Positions 1-10,373 are shown, counted from the stretch's first letter. The stretch is 64,000 nt of DNA from Oceanicola sp. (GCA_017792405.1 CP051231.1:908011-972010); one strand, 5' to 3'. Translations and numbers: made by a program. Notes: generated from the sequence alone by a model not told the origin.

Positions 1-1490
1 AGCGCGACGTGGTGGTGCGCGGCATTGCCGCCAGCCCCGGCGGCGCCATCGGCAAGCTGGTGTTCTCGGCCCATGCGGCGCAATCCCACGCCGCGCAGGG
101 CGAGCCCTGCGTGCTGGTGCGCCGCGAGACCACGCCGGAAGACATTCGTGGCATGCATGTGGCCAACGGCATCCTCACGGAGCGCGGCGGGATGACGAGC
201 CATGCCGCCGTGATCGCCCGCGGCCTCGGGCTGCCCTGCATCGTGGGCGCCAGCGGCATAAGGCTTTCGACCTCCAAGAAGACGCTGCGCACGGTGGACG
301 GGCGGGTGCTGAAGGAGGGCGACCTCGTGACCATCGACGGCTCGACCGGCGAGGTGCTGGCGGGCGAGGTCGACATGCTGGAGCCGGCGCTGGATGACAG
401 CTTTCAGTCGCTGCTCGATTGGGCCGATGAGGCGCGGGACATCGGCATTCGTGCCAATGCCGACACGCCGGCCGACGCGCAGACGGCGCGGATGTTCAAG
501 GCCGAGGGGATTGGCCTCTGCCGGACCGAGCACATGTTCTTCGAAGAGGGGCGCATGATGGTCATGCGCGAGATGATCTTCGCCGATACCGAAGAAGATC
601 GCCGCGCCGCGCTCGACCAGTTGCTGCCGATGCAGCGCGAGGATTTTACCCAACTGTTCGGGATCATGGTGGGCCAGCCGGTGTGCATCCGGCTGTTCGA
701 CCCGCCGCTGCACGAGTTTCTGCCCTCCGACCGTGAGGGCGCGCGGGCGCTGGCGGAGGCGCTGAGCCTGCCGGTGAGCGACGTGATGCACCGGGTCGAG
801 GCGCTGACAGAGTTCAACCCCATGCTGGGCCTGCGTGGTGTGCGGCTGGGCGTGACCGTGCCCGAGATTTACGACATGCAGGCGCGCGCGATCTTCGAGG
901 CGACGGTGGCTGTGGGCCGCAAGGGCGCCCATGTGGTGCCCGAGATCATGCTGCCGCTGGTCAGCGCCCGCCGCGAAGTGGAACTGCTGAAGACCCGGAT
1001 AGACGGGGTGGCGGCCGCGGTGCGCAACGAGACCGGCGCGGACTTTGACTACCGCCTCGGCGTGATGGTCGAGACCCCGCGTGCCGCGCTGCGGGCGGGC
1101 GACATTGCCGGGCATGCGACCTTCCTCAGCTTCGGTACCAACGACCTGACGCAGATGACCTATGGCCTCAGCCGCGACGATGCGGGCAAGTTCATGGGCG
1201 CCTATGTGCAGCAGCAGGTCTACCCGGAAGATCCGTTTCATACCCTCGATCAGGAGGGGGTGGGCGAGCTGCTGATGCTGGGCGCCGAGCGGGCACGGGC
1301 GGCGCGGCCCGGCGTGACGCTCTCGGTCTGTGGCGAGCATGGCGGCGACCCCGACACCATCGCCTTCTGCCGCGAGGCGGGGTTCGACTACGTATCCTGC
1401 TCGCCTTTTCGCGTTCCGGTTGCCAGATTGGCCGCCGCGCACCTCGCGATTCGCGATCAGGTGGGCGACGAGCCGACAGGGCTCCGTTAA
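1..1490 (+). CDS. ppdK: Pyruvate, phosphate dikinase, C-terminal part (5' end outside window)
   Basis: This is the C-terminal half of pyruvate, phosphate dikinase, which interconverts pyruvate, ATP and phosphate with PEP, AMP and pyrophosphate. The frame is open to the window edge, so the N-terminal nucleotide-binding domain lies upstream; about 495 of the usual 870-900 residues are visible. The phosphohistidine domain carries TERGGMTSHAAVIARGLG, with the swivelling His encoded at 201-203. The PEP/pyruvate TIM barrel follows, with GLCRTEHMF, the conserved GTNDLTQMTYG, and SVCGEHGGD, whose Cys is the family's proton donor. PEP synthase and PTS enzyme I share this fold, but the RTEHMFF segment and the CGEHGGD site fit PPDK best. 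All visible catalytic residues are intact. Confidence 0.93.
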   Translation, partial: RDVVVRGIAASPGGAIGKLVFSAHAAQSHAAQGEPCVLVRRETTPEDIRGMHVANGILTERGGMTSHAAVIARGLGLPCIVGASGIRLSTSKKTLRTVDGRVLKEGDLVTIDGSTGEVLAGEVDMLEPALDDSFQSLLDWADEARDIGIRANADTPADAQTARMFKAEGIGLCRTEHMFFEEGRMMVMREMIFADTEEDRRAALDQLLPMQREDFTQLFGIMVGQPVCIRLFDPPLHEFLPSDREGARALAEALSLPVSDVMHRVEALTEFNPMLGLRGVRLGVTVPEIYDMQARAIFEATVAVGRKGAHVVPEIMLPLVSARREVELLKTRIDGVAAAVRNETGADFDYRLGVMVETPRAALRAGDIAGHATFLSFGTNDLTQMTYGLSRDDAGKFMGAYVQQQVYPEDPFHTLDQEGVGELLMLGAERARAARPGVTLSVCGEHGGDPDTIAFCREAGFDYVSCSPFRVPVARLAAAHLAIRDQVGDEPTGLR

Positions 1491-1658
1491 GATTTTCTGC
1501 AACAATCGGGGCCGATTGGTCACGAAACGGAAACAATCTGGGCAAAACCGCGCCTATCGGTCGCGGTTGGTCCCCACGGGGTAGACAGGCCGTTGTGTCA
1601 TCCGCTAAGCGCCCCCTCGGCTTGGCACGAGCCTGGGACGTGCTGCGAATACGAGACG

Positions 1659-2381
1659 ATGATGCTGAACCTGCGCCGGAATATGCCCGCGCTGGTCGTC
1701 ACCTTTTTGAGCCTGACGACCGCGACCGCCCCCGCCCACGCTGAAACCGTGATGTCGACCTCCACCGTTCCGACGGAAGTGATCGAGGCCACGGCCCCCG
1801 CCGATCCGGCGCTGGACCGTCAGCTGGATGCCCTTCTGGGCCGCGAGCGTAAGGCATTTCAGGCGGTGAGCGGCAAGCGGATCAAGCGGCTCGCCACCAC
1901 CCCGCGCAGCAGCTTCGGCACCCCCGGCACGATCAAGGTCAGCTACAGCCGCGACTGGATCGATGGGCAGCCGGCCCGCAAGGGCGGCGCCGAATGGGCC
2001 TGCCTCGCCGAGGCGCTTTACTTTGAGGCGCGCGGTGAGACGGTGAAAGGCCAGTTCGCCGTGGCCGAGGTGATCCTGAACCGGGTCAAATCGGGCCTCT
2101 ACCCCGGCTCGGTCTGCGGCGTGATCCACCAGGGCACGGGCCGCAAGTACCAGTGCCAGTTCACCTATACCTGCGATGGCTACTCCGATGCCATCCGCGA
2201 ACCGGCCGCCTACTCGCGCGTGGGCAAGATCGCATGGCTGATGCTCAATGGCGCCCCGCGCGCCCTGACTGCCGGCGCGACCCACTACCACACCAACGCC
2301 GTGAACCCGGCATGGGCCCGGAAGTTTCCGCGCACGGCCCGGATCGGCGTGCACAGCTTTTACCGCCACCCGCGCTCCTGA
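1659..2381 (+). CDS. SleB-type cell-wall hydrolase (Hydrolase_2), exported
   Basis: A predicted peptidoglycan hydrolase of about 240 residues. The frame opens earlier with a TTG at 1593, but the tandem ATGs at 1659 and 1662 put a normal signal peptide at the N-terminus: basic MLNLRRN, a hydrophobic core, then APAHA before the cleavage point. I chose 1659 for that reason. The C-terminal half has the Hydrolase_2/SleB signature, with the catalytic Glu in [10 protein letters not shown], then AEVILNRV, a conserved CGVIHQG and QFTYTCDG. In spores this family acts as a lytic amidase or transglycosylase; in non-sporulating alphaproteobacteria it is a general wall-remodelling enzyme, probably periplasmic. 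It sits just before an L,D-transpeptidase gene on the same strand, so a shared envelope role is likely. Confidence 0.85.
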   Translation: MMLNLRRNMPALVVTFLSLTTATAPAHAETVMSTSTVPTEVIEATAPADPALDRQLDALLGRERKAFQAVSGKRIKRLATTPRSSFGTPGTIKVSYSRDWIDGQPARKGGAEWACLAEALYFEARGETVKGQFAVAEVILNRVKSGLYPGSVCGVIHQGTGRKYQCQFTYTCDGYSDAIREPAAYSRVGKIAWLMLNGAPRALTAGATHYHTNAVNPAWARKFPRTARIGVHSFYRHPRS

Positions 2382-2511
2382 GCCGCAGCGGCATGGCGGC
2401 GGCGCAACGCTGGCATGTCGTATTCCGTTTCACTGATATGTGAGTAGCGATGCCTGCCCGGACATGGCAGGTGAGGGGCAACCCGATATTCGTGACAGAG
2501 GCACGCATAGC

Positions 2512-3081
2512 ATGATTTCCAGACGACGCCTTCTTGCCGGCACCGCCGCGCTGGCCGCCGCCCCCGCCGTGGGCTGGGCCGAGCAGCTCGACCCGACCGC
2601 CATTCGCAGCCAGGAAAAGGTGCGCCGCAACGCATCGAGCTTTCAGGCGCAGAACTGGCGCGACCACTTCAGCGATCTTGGCAAGGCCACGATCGTTTGC
2701 GACACCATCAGCCGGGCGCTGCACTTCTGGTCGGGCGATGGCTCGATCTACAAGGTCTATCCGACCTCGGTGCCGCTGACCGACGACCTCAAGCGCACCG
2801 GCTACACCGAGATCGTGCGCAAGAAGGTTGGCCCGGACTGGACCCCGACCCCCTCGATGATGAAGCGCGACCCCAGCCTGCATTACATGCCGCCGGGCCC
2901 CGACAACCCGCTCGGCACCCATGCGATGTATCTCAGCTGGCCCGCCTACCTGATCCACGGCACCCATGACACCCGCAAGATCGGGCGCCGCTCGTCTTCG
3001 GGCTGCATCGGCACCTACAACGAGCTGATCGCCGAGCTGTTCGAGCTGACCCCGGTGGGCACGCAGGTGCGCGTGATCTGA
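2512..3081 (+). CDS. L,D-transpeptidase (YkuD/ErfK family), Tat-exported
   Basis: A YkuD-fold L,D-transpeptidase of 189 residues that would form 3-3 cross-links or attach proteins to peptidoglycan in the periplasm. The start is ATG 2512, with AGAGG about 10 bases upstream. It begins MISRRRLLAG followed by an Ala-rich stretch, a twin-arginine signal peptide that a longer upstream start would bury. The catalytic centre is present: HGTHDT, then a basic patch and SSSGCIGTYN, with the nucleophilic Cys near the C-terminus. The usual SxGCxR motif has Gly-Thr in place of Ile-Arg after CI, a minor deviation seen in this subgroup. It lies 130 bases downstream of the SleB-type hydrolase gene and 36 bases before the folate operon. 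Confidence 0.87.
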   Translation: MISRRRLLAGTAALAAAPAVGWAEQLDPTAIRSQEKVRRNASSFQAQNWRDHFSDLGKATIVCDTISRALHFWSGDGSIYKVYPTSVPLTDDLKRTGYTEIVRKKVGPDWTPTPSMMKRDPSLHYMPPGPDNPLGTHAMYLSWPAYLIHGTHDTRKIGRRSSSGCIGTYNELIAELFELTPVGTQVRVI

Positions 3082-3117
3082 TTGATCTTGGCCACGGGCC
3101 GTGATTTGAGGCGAGGC

Positions 3118-3861
3118 ATGGATGAAACCGGCCTCGCCTTTTCCGTTCACGCCCCGCGTGACGTGATCGCTCTTCGTGAACTCTACCGCGACGTGGAGAT
3201 CGGCGCCTTTGCCGATGAGCGCGGCGTGGTGCAGAAGCTGTGCTTCGAGGTGCATGCCGAAGTCGAGGGCGAAGCACCGGCTGACGATGTGGACAAGGTG
3301 GTGAGCTACGACACGCTGATCGGCGCGGTCGATGCCTCGCTCGCCGAGGGCCGGGTGGACCTGCTGGAAACGCTGGTGGACAGGATCGCGGCGCGGGTGT
3401 TCTCGGAGCCGCGCGTGGCCCGCATGGCGGTGCGGATCGACAAGCTGGAGCGTGGCGAGTTCGTGCTGTGCGTCGAGGCGCTGCGGGTGCGGGGCGAGGT
3501 GGAGCCGGTGCCGCTTCCCGCCGCTGTGCCTGAGGTGTGCCTGATGGTGCTGGGCTCCGCCGTGCCGCCCGCCGATGGGCCGGTGCTTTACGTGGTCACG
3601 CCGGGCTACGTGCCCAAGGCGCGGGGCGACGAGGCCAAGGGCCGGGTTATGCTGCTGGCGATGGAGCAGGCGGCCTGGATCGCGGCAGAGGCGGTGGAGG
3701 GCGCGCGCGTGGTCTCCTCGCGCACCGAGATCGGCTTTTGCGCGGCGCAGGGCATCCCGGCCTTCTGGGCGCCCTCGCGGCTGGTGCTCGCCGCCGTGGA
3801 ACAACCCGAGCCGCGCCCCGAGGCGCTGGCAGACTGGATCGCGCGGGAGCTGGCGAAATGA
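3118..3861 (+). CDS. folB: Dihydroneopterin aldolase with a C-terminal extension
   Basis: A folate-pathway aldolase of 247 residues that should cleave 7,8-dihydroneopterin to 6-hydroxymethyl-dihydropterin and glycolaldehyde. I start at ATG 3118 (MDETGLAF), preceded by TGAGGCGAGGC; a TTG at 3082 is possible but has no good ribosome site. Residues 1-130 match the FolB tunnel-fold domain: RDVEIGAFADERG, VVSYDTL, and the RVARMAVRIDKLE strand. The remaining 110 residues (from about VPEVCLMVLGSAV) are an extension absent from the usual 120-residue enzyme, and I cannot assign them. The stop overlaps the folP start (ATGA), so the two are translationally coupled. Confidence 0.85.
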   Translation: MDETGLAFSVHAPRDVIALRELYRDVEIGAFADERGVVQKLCFEVHAEVEGEAPADDVDKVVSYDTLIGAVDASLAEGRVDLLETLVDRIAARVFSEPRVARMAVRIDKLERGEFVLCVEALRVRGEVEPVPLPAAVPEVCLMVLGSAVPPADGPVLYVVTPGYVPKARGDEAKGRVMLLAMEQAAWIAAEAVEGARVVSSRTEIGFCAAQGIPAFWAPSRLVLAAVEQPEPRPEALADWIARELAK

Positions 3862-4853
3862 GATACATCCGCCCGCTGGTGCAGACCGACCCGGCCCGCC
3901 CTGAAGGCGCAGTGACGCTGGCCGGTGGCTGGTGCTGGTTTGACCGGGTAGAGGTGCTGAGCCGCGAGGCCGCGCCTGCGGTGCTGCCGGTGGCGGCGCT
4001 GACGCCGGAAGAGATGGCCCCGCTCACCGCGCCACGCGCGCCCGTGGCCGGGCTGCCGATGGACGCGCCGCGCGTGATGGCCATTCTGAACCTCACGCCA
4101 GACAGTTTTTCGGACGGGGGCAGCCACTTCGGGCAGGAGCTGGAAGACGGGCTGGCGCTGGCCGCCGAGGCCGACATGCTCGACATCGGCGGCGAAAGCA
4201 CGCGCCCCGGCGCCGAGGAAGTTTCGGTTGAGGAAGAAACGCGGCGGGTGGCGCCGGTGATCTCCGCGCTGCGGGAATCCGGCTGCGGCACGCCGATTTC
4301 AGTCGACACGCGCAAGGCCGAGGTCGCCCGCGCCGGGCTGGCGGCGGGGGCGGACATGGTGAACGACGTGTCAGCCATGCTGTTCGACCCTGAGATCGCG
4401 CGAGTAACGGCAGAGGCGGGCGCGCCGATCTGCCTGATGCATGCGCAGGGTAGCCCGGAGACGATGCAGGACGACCCGCGCTACACCGATGTGCTGCTCG
4501 ATGTGTACGACCACCTTGCCGAGCGGGTTGCGGCAGCCGAGGCGGCCGGGATCGCGCGGGCGCGGATCGTGGTGGACCCGGGGATCGGCTTTGGCAAGAC
4601 GATGGCGCATAACCTTGCGCTGCTCGGGCGACTCTCGCTCTTTCATGCGTTGGGGTGCCCGGTGCTGCTGGGGGTGAGTCGCAAGCGGTTCATCGGCACC
4701 ATCGGCGAGGCTGAAGACCCGGTGGCCCGGATGCCCGGCAGCCTTGCGCTGGCCGTGCTTGCCGCAGGGCAGGGGGTGCAGCTATTACGGGTGCATGACG
4801 CGCGGGAAACCCGGCAGGGCCTGAGGCTCGCTGGCGCGCAATGGGGTATGTGA
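3858..4853 (+). CDS. folP: Dihydropteroate synthase
   Basis: Condenses hydroxymethyl-dihydropterin pyrophosphate with p-aminobenzoate to give dihydropteroate; it is the sulfonamide target. The start ATG overlaps the folB stop by four bases. The 331-residue protein has an N-terminal leader of about 75 residues, then the TIM barrel: [68 protein letters not shown] and [11 protein letters not shown]. All pterin- and pABA-binding loops look intact. The N-terminal leader (QTDPARPEG to EMAPL) precedes the barrel and may be structural. Ten bases separate it from glmM, which probably belongs to the same transcript, as in many proteobacteria. Confidence 0.95.
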   Translation: MRYIRPLVQTDPARPEGAVTLAGGWCWFDRVEVLSREAAPAVLPVAALTPEEMAPLTAPRAPVAGLPMDAPRVMAILNLTPDSFSDGGSHFGQELEDGLALAAEADMLDIGGESTRPGAEEVSVEEETRRVAPVISALRESGCGTPISVDTRKAEVARAGLAAGADMVNDVSAMLFDPEIARVTAEAGAPICLMHAQGSPETMQDDPRYTDVLLDVYDHLAERVAAAEAAGIARARIVVDPGIGFGKTMAHNLALLGRLSLFHALGCPVLLGVSRKRFIGTIGEAEDPVARMPGSLALAVLAAGQGVQLLRVHDARETRQGLRLAGAQWGM

Positions 4854-4863
4854 GGGGGCCGCT

Positions 4864-6219
4864 ATGGGCAGGACGCTGTTTGGAACCGACGGGGTGCGGG
4901 GCAGGGCCAACGCCGCCCCGATGACCGCCGAGATGGCGCTGAAGCTTGGCGCAGCGGCGGGCCGCTACTTTCGCCGGGACGGGGCCAGTGGGCACCGGGT
5001 GGTGATTGGCAAGGACACCCGGCTCTCGGGCTACATGTTCGAGAACGCGCTGACGGCAGGGCTGACCTCCACCGGTATGAACGTGCTGCTGCTCGGCCCG
5101 GTGCCGACGCCTGCGGTGGGCTACTTGACCAGCTCGATGCGGGCCGATCTGGGCATCATGATCTCGGCTTCGCACAACCCGGCGCATGACAACGGGATCA
5201 AGTTTTTCGGGCCGGATGGCTTCAAGCTCTCGGACGAAGCCGAGGAGGAGATCGAGGCGCTTGTGGCCTCCGGCGTGGAGCCTGCGGCGGCGGAGAACAT
5301 CGGGCGCGCCAAGCGGATCGACGATGGCCGGTTTCGCTACGTGGAGCGGGCCAAGGCCAGCTTTCCGGTGGGGGCCTCGCTCTCCGGGCTGAAGGTGGTG
5401 GTCGATTGCGCCAATGGCGCGGCCTATAAGACCGCGCCCGAGGTGCTCTGGGAACTGGGCGCCGAGGTGGTGCCGCTGGGCGTTTCACCCAACGGCTACA
5501 ACATCAACGACAAATGCGGCTCGACCTCGCCGCAGGCCGCCGCCGAGGCGGTGGTGGCGCATGGGGCGGATGTGGGTATCTGCCTCGATGGCGACGCCGA
5601 CCGGGTGATGATCATCGACGAGAACGGCGAGATCGCGGATGGCGACCAGGTGATGGCGCTGCTGGCCGGGCGCTGGGGCGAGCTGGGGCTGCTGAAGGGC
5701 GGCGCGCTGGTGGCCACGGTGATGAGCAACCTCGGGCTGGAGCGCTACCTTGAGGGCAAGGGCCTGCGCCTGGAGCGCACCGGCGTGGGCGACCGCTACG
5801 TGGTGGAACGGATGCGCGCGGGCGGGTTCAACCTTGGCGGCGAGCAGTCGGGCCATATCGTGATGACCGATTATGCCACCACGGGCGACGGGCTGCTGGC
5901 GGGCATCCAGTTTCTGGCGGCGATGGTGGGCACAGGCCGCAAGGCGAGCGAGCTGGCCCGCAGCTTTGAGCCGGTGCCGCAGCTGTTGAAGAACGTGCGC
6001 TACGAGGCAGGGGCCGACCCGCTGGGCGCGGCTGCGGTGAAAGCACGGCTGGAGGCGGCGGAGGCCGAGCTGGCCGGGCAGGGGCGGCTGCTGATCCGCA
6101 AGAGCGGCACCGAGCCGCTGATCCGGGTGATGGCCGAATGCGAGGACGAGGCGCTTTTGGAGCGCGTCGTGGATAGCATCGTGGCCGAGGTGGAGGCTGC
6201 CGGAGCGCCTGCTGCCTGA
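4864..6219 (+). CDS. glmM: Phosphoglucosamine mutase
   Basis: Converts glucosamine-6-phosphate to glucosamine-1-phosphate for UDP-GlcNAc, and so for peptidoglycan and LPS synthesis. The 451-residue length is normal. It starts [13 protein letters not shown], the family N-terminus. The catalytic phosphoserine is in [13 protein letters not shown] near residue 102, the metal loop is [13 protein letters not shown], the sugar-binding loop is GGEQSGHIV, and the phosphate-binding loop is [12 protein letters not shown]. GlmM is essential and must be activated by Ser phosphorylation. The gene follows folP closely, the standard folP-glmM pairing. The palindromic CCGGGCGCCCGG after the stop has no U-run, so I do not call it a terminator. 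Confidence 0.97.
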   Translation: MGRTLFGTDGVRGRANAAPMTAEMALKLGAAAGRYFRRDGASGHRVVIGKDTRLSGYMFENALTAGLTSTGMNVLLLGPVPTPAVGYLTSSMRADLGIMISASHNPAHDNGIKFFGPDGFKLSDEAEEEIEALVASGVEPAAAENIGRAKRIDDGRFRYVERAKASFPVGASLSGLKVVVDCANGAAYKTAPEVLWELGAEVVPLGVSPNGYNINDKCGSTSPQAAAEAVVAHGADVGICLDGDADRVMIIDENGEIADGDQVMALLAGRWGELGLLKGGALVATVMSNLGLERYLEGKGLRLERTGVGDRYVVERMRAGGFNLGGEQSGHIVMTDYATTGDGLLAGIQFLAAMVGTGRKASELARSFEPVPQLLKNVRYEAGADPLGAAAVKARLEAAEAELAGQGRLLIRKSGTEPLIRVMAECEDEALLERVVDSIVAEVEAAGAPAA

Positions 6220-6370
6220 TTTCCGGGCGCCCGGTTCAGAAATTGCTCAGTTTCGAGGGATAGGCTGTGGGCGGTCATGCGACCGGCGCAGCAGGCTATG
6301 CTGCACTGCAGAAAGGGCGCAGGCTTGTCTCATGGGAGGACCATTCGAGCAGCCCGCAAGGAGCCTTCCC

Positions 6371-6559
6371 ATGTGCATGACAACCGAAGCCCTCTACCTG
6401 TTTTTGAGCCTGATGCCCGCCCACCTGATGGACCTCTCGGAGGACCGGGTGGTGCTGCGGGCAGAAACCCGCGAGGCGCATTGGGTCTATAACGGCGAGC
6501 GTTGGTGTACGATGGCGCCGCAGATCGACGCAAACGTGCGGCTCGATCCGGCGGCGTGA
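6371..6559 (+). CDS. Small protein of unknown function (62 aa)
   Basis: A short reading frame with a textbook ribosome binding site: AAGGAG at 6358-6363, seven bases before ATG 6371. The product begins MCMTTEALYLFLSLMPAHL and ends APQIDANVRLDPAA. It is not clearly membrane-spanning: a hydrophobic first third is followed by a charged, Trp-containing C-terminal part (HWVYNGERWCTM). It lies in the gap after glmM and ends six bases before a strong hairpin. I do not recognise a family. The Shine-Dalgarno match, the terminator right after the stop and the absence of any other explanation for this gap support a real gene. Confidence 0.55.
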   Translation: MCMTTEALYLFLSLMPAHLMDLSEDRVVLRAETREAHWVYNGERWCTMAPQIDANVRLDPAA

Positions 6560-6565
6560 CGCGTT

Positions 6566-6589
6566 GGGCCTGCCGGTAAGGGCAGGCCC
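6566..6589. terminator. Hairpin between convergent genes
   Basis: A perfect 9-bp stem (GGGCCTGCC / GGCAGGCCC) with a 6-base loop lies between the stop of the 62-aa gene and the stop of the hemerythrin gene, which point toward each other. There is no U-run on either side, so it may be a weak or Rho-assisted bidirectional terminator. Confidence 0.6.
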
Positions 6590-6595
6590 GCGCCA

Positions 6596-7162
6596 TCAGC
6601 CACGCAGCTTGTGGTGCAGGATGATCGGCACCACGAGATCCTCCTCATCCGTCAGGTGACGGGCGAGAAAGGCCTCTGCCGCCACAGCCTCGTCATGGAA
6701 GCCGCGGGCCTCTTCCGCCATGGACGGCGGGTCCAGATGGGCCAGCTGGATGATGCGGTTGCCCTTGCGGGTAAAACGCTCCAGCAGGGCATCCATCTCG
6801 ATGTGGTCGCTTTCCAGCATCTCCAACCCGGCCTCGAAGCGGTCATCCGCCGCGTTCAACTCGGGAAAGAACCGCCGATCCTCCCAAGCGTGGTGGCCGT
6901 GGAGGTTGCGCACCAGCCGGTCGCCATAGCGGGCGAGGGAGCGGGTGAAGGCAGCATCTTCCATCTCCTTGTCGAGATAGGCCTCGGTATCCTCCCGCGT
7001 GACACGGGCGAGGTCGCGGAACATCTGGTGAGCCCCCATCCACTTGGCGACGGAGGCGGCGAAGTTCGGGTGCCCCGGCCAGGTTTCGCGCGGGGTGGCC
7101 CGAAGGAGGGTCTGCATCTCAGTCGGCAGGCCCCCTCTTGTACTCACATGAAGGTTGGTCAT
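6596..7162 (-). CDS. Hemerythrin-like (HHE cation-binding) domain protein
   Basis: A 188-residue helical protein with the spaced His/Glu set of hemerythrin HHE domains: HQMF near residue 46, HGHHAWEDRRFFPEL near 88-102, SDHIEMD near 119, and HLTDEEDLVVPIILHH at the end. These ligate a di-iron centre in the family, for oxygen or NO sensing or iron storage. There is no signal peptide or DNA-binding domain, so it is probably cytoplasmic. It is transcribed alone and converges on the 62-aa gene. I cannot say which small molecule it senses. Confidence 0.85.
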   Translation of the reverse strand: MTNLHVSTRGGLPTEMQTLLRATPRETWPGHPNFAASVAKWMGAHQMFRDLARVTREDTEAYLDKEMEDAAFTRSLARYGDRLVRNLHGHHAWEDRRFFPELNAADDRFEAGLEMLESDHIEMDALLERFTRKGNRIIQLAHLDPPSMAEEARGFHDEAVAAEAFLARHLTDEEDLVVPIILHHKLRG

Positions 7163-7232
7163 GCGGGGCAGATGGGGGCGGTGTTATGTTATATCAATGC
7201 GCGACCCGGCCCAGTGACCTGTGCATTGGCGC

Positions 7233-8150
7233 TCAGGGGCGGCGGAACAGGCGGGTGAGGGCGCCCCACTGGCTGAGGAACACACCCGAGAGGATCAACG
7301 CCATGCCGAGGAACAGCGAGGCGGGCAGTTGCTCTGACAGGATGAGCCAGCCGAAGAGGATGGAGCAGAGCGGGACGAGGTAGTTGGTGAGGCTCATGAA
7401 CACCGGCCCGGCGGAGCGGATCACGAGGATGCGCAGCAGGTTGGCCCCGGCGGTCGGCACAAGGCCGAGCAGCGCCAGCACCAGTAGGCCGTTGAGGCCG
7501 GGGTTGGCGGGTGCGCCGTGGGCGAGGGTGGCGACCGGGATCACCAGCAGCGCCCCGATGGCGAGGGTCGCGAAGGTGAGGCCGATGGGGTCGATCGGGG
7601 GCAGGCGGCGCATCATCACCGAGGAGACGGCATAGCAGCCCGCCGCCGCAAGGCAAGCGGCGCGGCCCCAGCTCTCATTGGCCACGCCGGTGGCCGAAAA
7701 CGCCTCCGGCCCGATCAGCGCCGCCACCCCCGCGAAGCCGAGCAGAAAGCCCAGCGTGCGGCGCAGGGTCATCCGCTCGCCGGGCAGAAAGAGGTGCGCG
7801 AGCGGCAGGATGAACAGGGTGACGCTGGCCATCGAGACCCCGGCGAAGGCCGAGGGCACGAACTGCTGGCCCCAGCTCAGGCACATGAACGGCACCGCCG
7901 AGGAGAGCAGCGCCACGAGGGTCAGGCGCGGCCAGTCGGTTTGCGCAGTGGTGAACATGAGCCCGCCGCGCCAGCGCCAGACGACCCATGTGAGCAGCGT
8001 GGCAAAGCCGATGCGGGCGGAGGCCACCCAGAACGGCGGCGTGGATTGCAGCGCGATGCTCTGCACCATGAAGGTGCCGCCCCAGACCACGCCGAGCGTG
8101 GCAATCATCGCCCAGCTTCTGGCCGTAATGTCAGGGGCTTGCACGTTCAT
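7233..8150 (-). CDS. EamA/DMT-family transporter (10 TM)
   Basis: An inner-membrane drug/metabolite transporter of the RhaT/EamA type. It has two EamA repeats of five helices each, starting ITARSWAMIATLGVVWGG; GGTF in the first helix and the repeated PxxAL-like patterns are typical. Two ATGs are in frame. The second (8150, MNVQAPD) has GGAG six bases upstream, while the first (8156) directly abuts that GGAG, so I use 8150. Its substrate cannot be told from the sequence; relatives export amino acids or metabolites. It lies directly downstream of ilvC on the same strand, but a strong terminator separates them. Confidence 0.88.
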   Translation of the reverse strand: MNVQAPDITARSWAMIATLGVVWGGTFMVQSIALQSTPPFWVASARIGFATLLTWVVWRWRGGLMFTTAQTDWPRLTLVALLSSAVPFMCLSWGQQFVPSAFAGVSMASVTLFILPLAHLFLPGERMTLRRTLGFLLGFAGVAALIGPEAFSATGVANESWGRAACLAAAGCYAVSSVMMRRLPPIDPIGLTFATLAIGALLVIPVATLAHGAPANPGLNGLLVLALLGLVPTAGANLLRILVIRSAGPVFMSLTNYLVPLCSILFGWLILSEQLPASLFLGMALILSGVFLSQWGALTRLFRRP

Positions 8151-8169
8151 CTTCATCTCCGGAAAAAGA

Positions 8170-8195
8170 CACCCCCGGCTTGGTGGCCGGGGGTG
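8170..8195 (-). terminator. Intrinsic terminator of ilvC
   Basis: On the minus strand a perfect 10-bp GC-rich stem (CACCCCCGGC / GCCGGGGGTG, 6-base loop) is followed at once by TCTTTTTCC. It sits 33 bases past the ilvC stop and just upstream of the EamA start, so it should end the ilvC transcript. Confidence 0.88.
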
Positions 8196-8228
8196 CTCGA
8201 TCTTGCATATGGCCCTTGGGGCAGCGCC

Positions 8229-9368
<1,140 letters not shown>

Positions 9369-9387
9369 CTAATCTGGCAACAAAATC

Positions 9388-9843
9388 ATGCTCGATGATC
9401 ACGACAGGCGCATTCTCCGCCAGCTTCAGGCCGAACCCACGCTGAAGGCCGCCGAGCTGGCCGAGCGTGTCGGCCTCTCTGCCCAGCAGGCTTGGCGGCG
9501 GGTGGAGCGGATGGAGCGCGAGGGGGTGATCCGGGGGCAGGAGGCGATGATCGACTGGGAGGCGCTTGGGTTTGCGGTGCGGGTGAGCCTGCGGATCACG
9601 CTCGACAAAACCCTACCACGCGCCTTTGACGAATTCCTTGAAGCCGCGCGCGCTGTGCGGGAAGTGACTGAAATACAAACCTTTCTGGGCCGCGTCGACG
9701 TGCGGCTGGAGGTCATCGCCCGCGACATGGGCCATTGGACGGGCATCTACCGCGAGAAGATCATGGCGCTGCCCCATATCGCCGATATCGAGGCGCTGAT
9801 GCATGTGAGCCGGATCAAAGTGCAGGAGGCGCTGCCGGTATGA
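9388..9843 (+). CDS. Lrp/AsnC-family transcriptional regulator (first of a pair)
   Basis: A 151-residue feast/famine regulator. Residues 1-60 are the AsnC winged helix (LDDHDRRILRQLQ, then AERVGLSAQQAWRRVERMEREGVI). Residues 65-150 are the RAM ligand domain (AVRVSLRITLD, REVTEIQTFLG, HVSRIKVQEALP). There is no clear Shine-Dalgarno before ATG 9388, so it may be leaderless or weakly translated. It is divergent from ilvC and overlaps the second regulator by four bases, so the two are probably co-translated and may form hetero-oligomers. Confidence 0.9.
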   Translation: MLDDHDRRILRQLQAEPTLKAAELAERVGLSAQQAWRRVERMEREGVIRGQEAMIDWEALGFAVRVSLRITLDKTLPRAFDEFLEAARAVREVTEIQTFLGRVDVRLEVIARDMGHWTGIYREKIMALPHIADIEALMHVSRIKVQEALPV

Positions 9844-10307
9844 ACTTGGATGAGCTGGACTGGGAAATTCTCAAGGCATTGCAGGCGGATGGGCGGCTCT
9901 CGGCGGGGGCCGTGGGGCGCCGGCTGGGGCTTTCGCAACCGGCGGCATGGCGGCGGATCAGGCGGCTGCGCGAGGCGGGGGCGATCAGCGGCCAGCGGTT
10001 GCGGCTGGACGCCGAGAAGCTGGGCTTCGGGGTGACGGTGTTTCTGGGCGTGAAGCTGGCCACCAAAGGGCAGGTCTCGCTGGAGGACTTCGAGCGCGCC
10101 GTCAGCGCCATCCCCGAGGTGCAGACGGTGGAGCATGTGCTGGGCCTCTATGACTACCGCCTGCGGGTGACCGCGCGGGATCTGGCCGACTTCGAGCGGG
10201 TGCTGCGGCGGCGGATCATGGCGCTGCCGGGCGTGGGCAACGTTGAGGCCAACGTGCTGCTCACCGAGGAGCGCCGGCCCGGGCCGCTCGGGGGGCCGCT
10301 CGGCTGA
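9840..10307 (+). CDS. Lrp/AsnC-family transcriptional regulator (second of a pair)
   Basis: A 155-residue paralogue of the preceding gene. It opens MNLDELDWEILKALQADGR with the helix-turn-helix GRRLGLSQPAAWRRIRRL, then a RAM domain (VTVFLGVKLATKG, VQTVEHVLGLYDYRLRV, VNVEANVLL-like end). The start codon overlaps the stop of the first regulator (ATGA). Tandem, translationally coupled Lrp genes are uncommon in general but recur in Rhodobacterales. With ilvC divergent, the pair probably senses branched-chain or related amino acids. It precedes a class V aminotransferase gene by 66 bases. Confidence 0.9.
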   Translation: MNLDELDWEILKALQADGRLSAGAVGRRLGLSQPAAWRRIRRLREAGAISGQRLRLDAEKLGFGVTVFLGVKLATKGQVSLEDFERAVSAIPEVQTVEHVLGLYDYRLRVTARDLADFERVLRRRIMALPGVGNVEANVLLTEERRPGPLGGPLG

Positions 10308-10373
10308 CACACGGGCTTTGCTTTGCCGCGCCTTGGGGCTAGCTATGGGCGACCTTAAACGGAGGATCGCCCC

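Noticed and set aside
2245-3804. 519-codon open frame on the minus strand
   Set aside because: It is antisense to the L,D-transpeptidase and folB genes, is Arg/His/Gly-rich and has no ribosome site; it is a product of GC bias.
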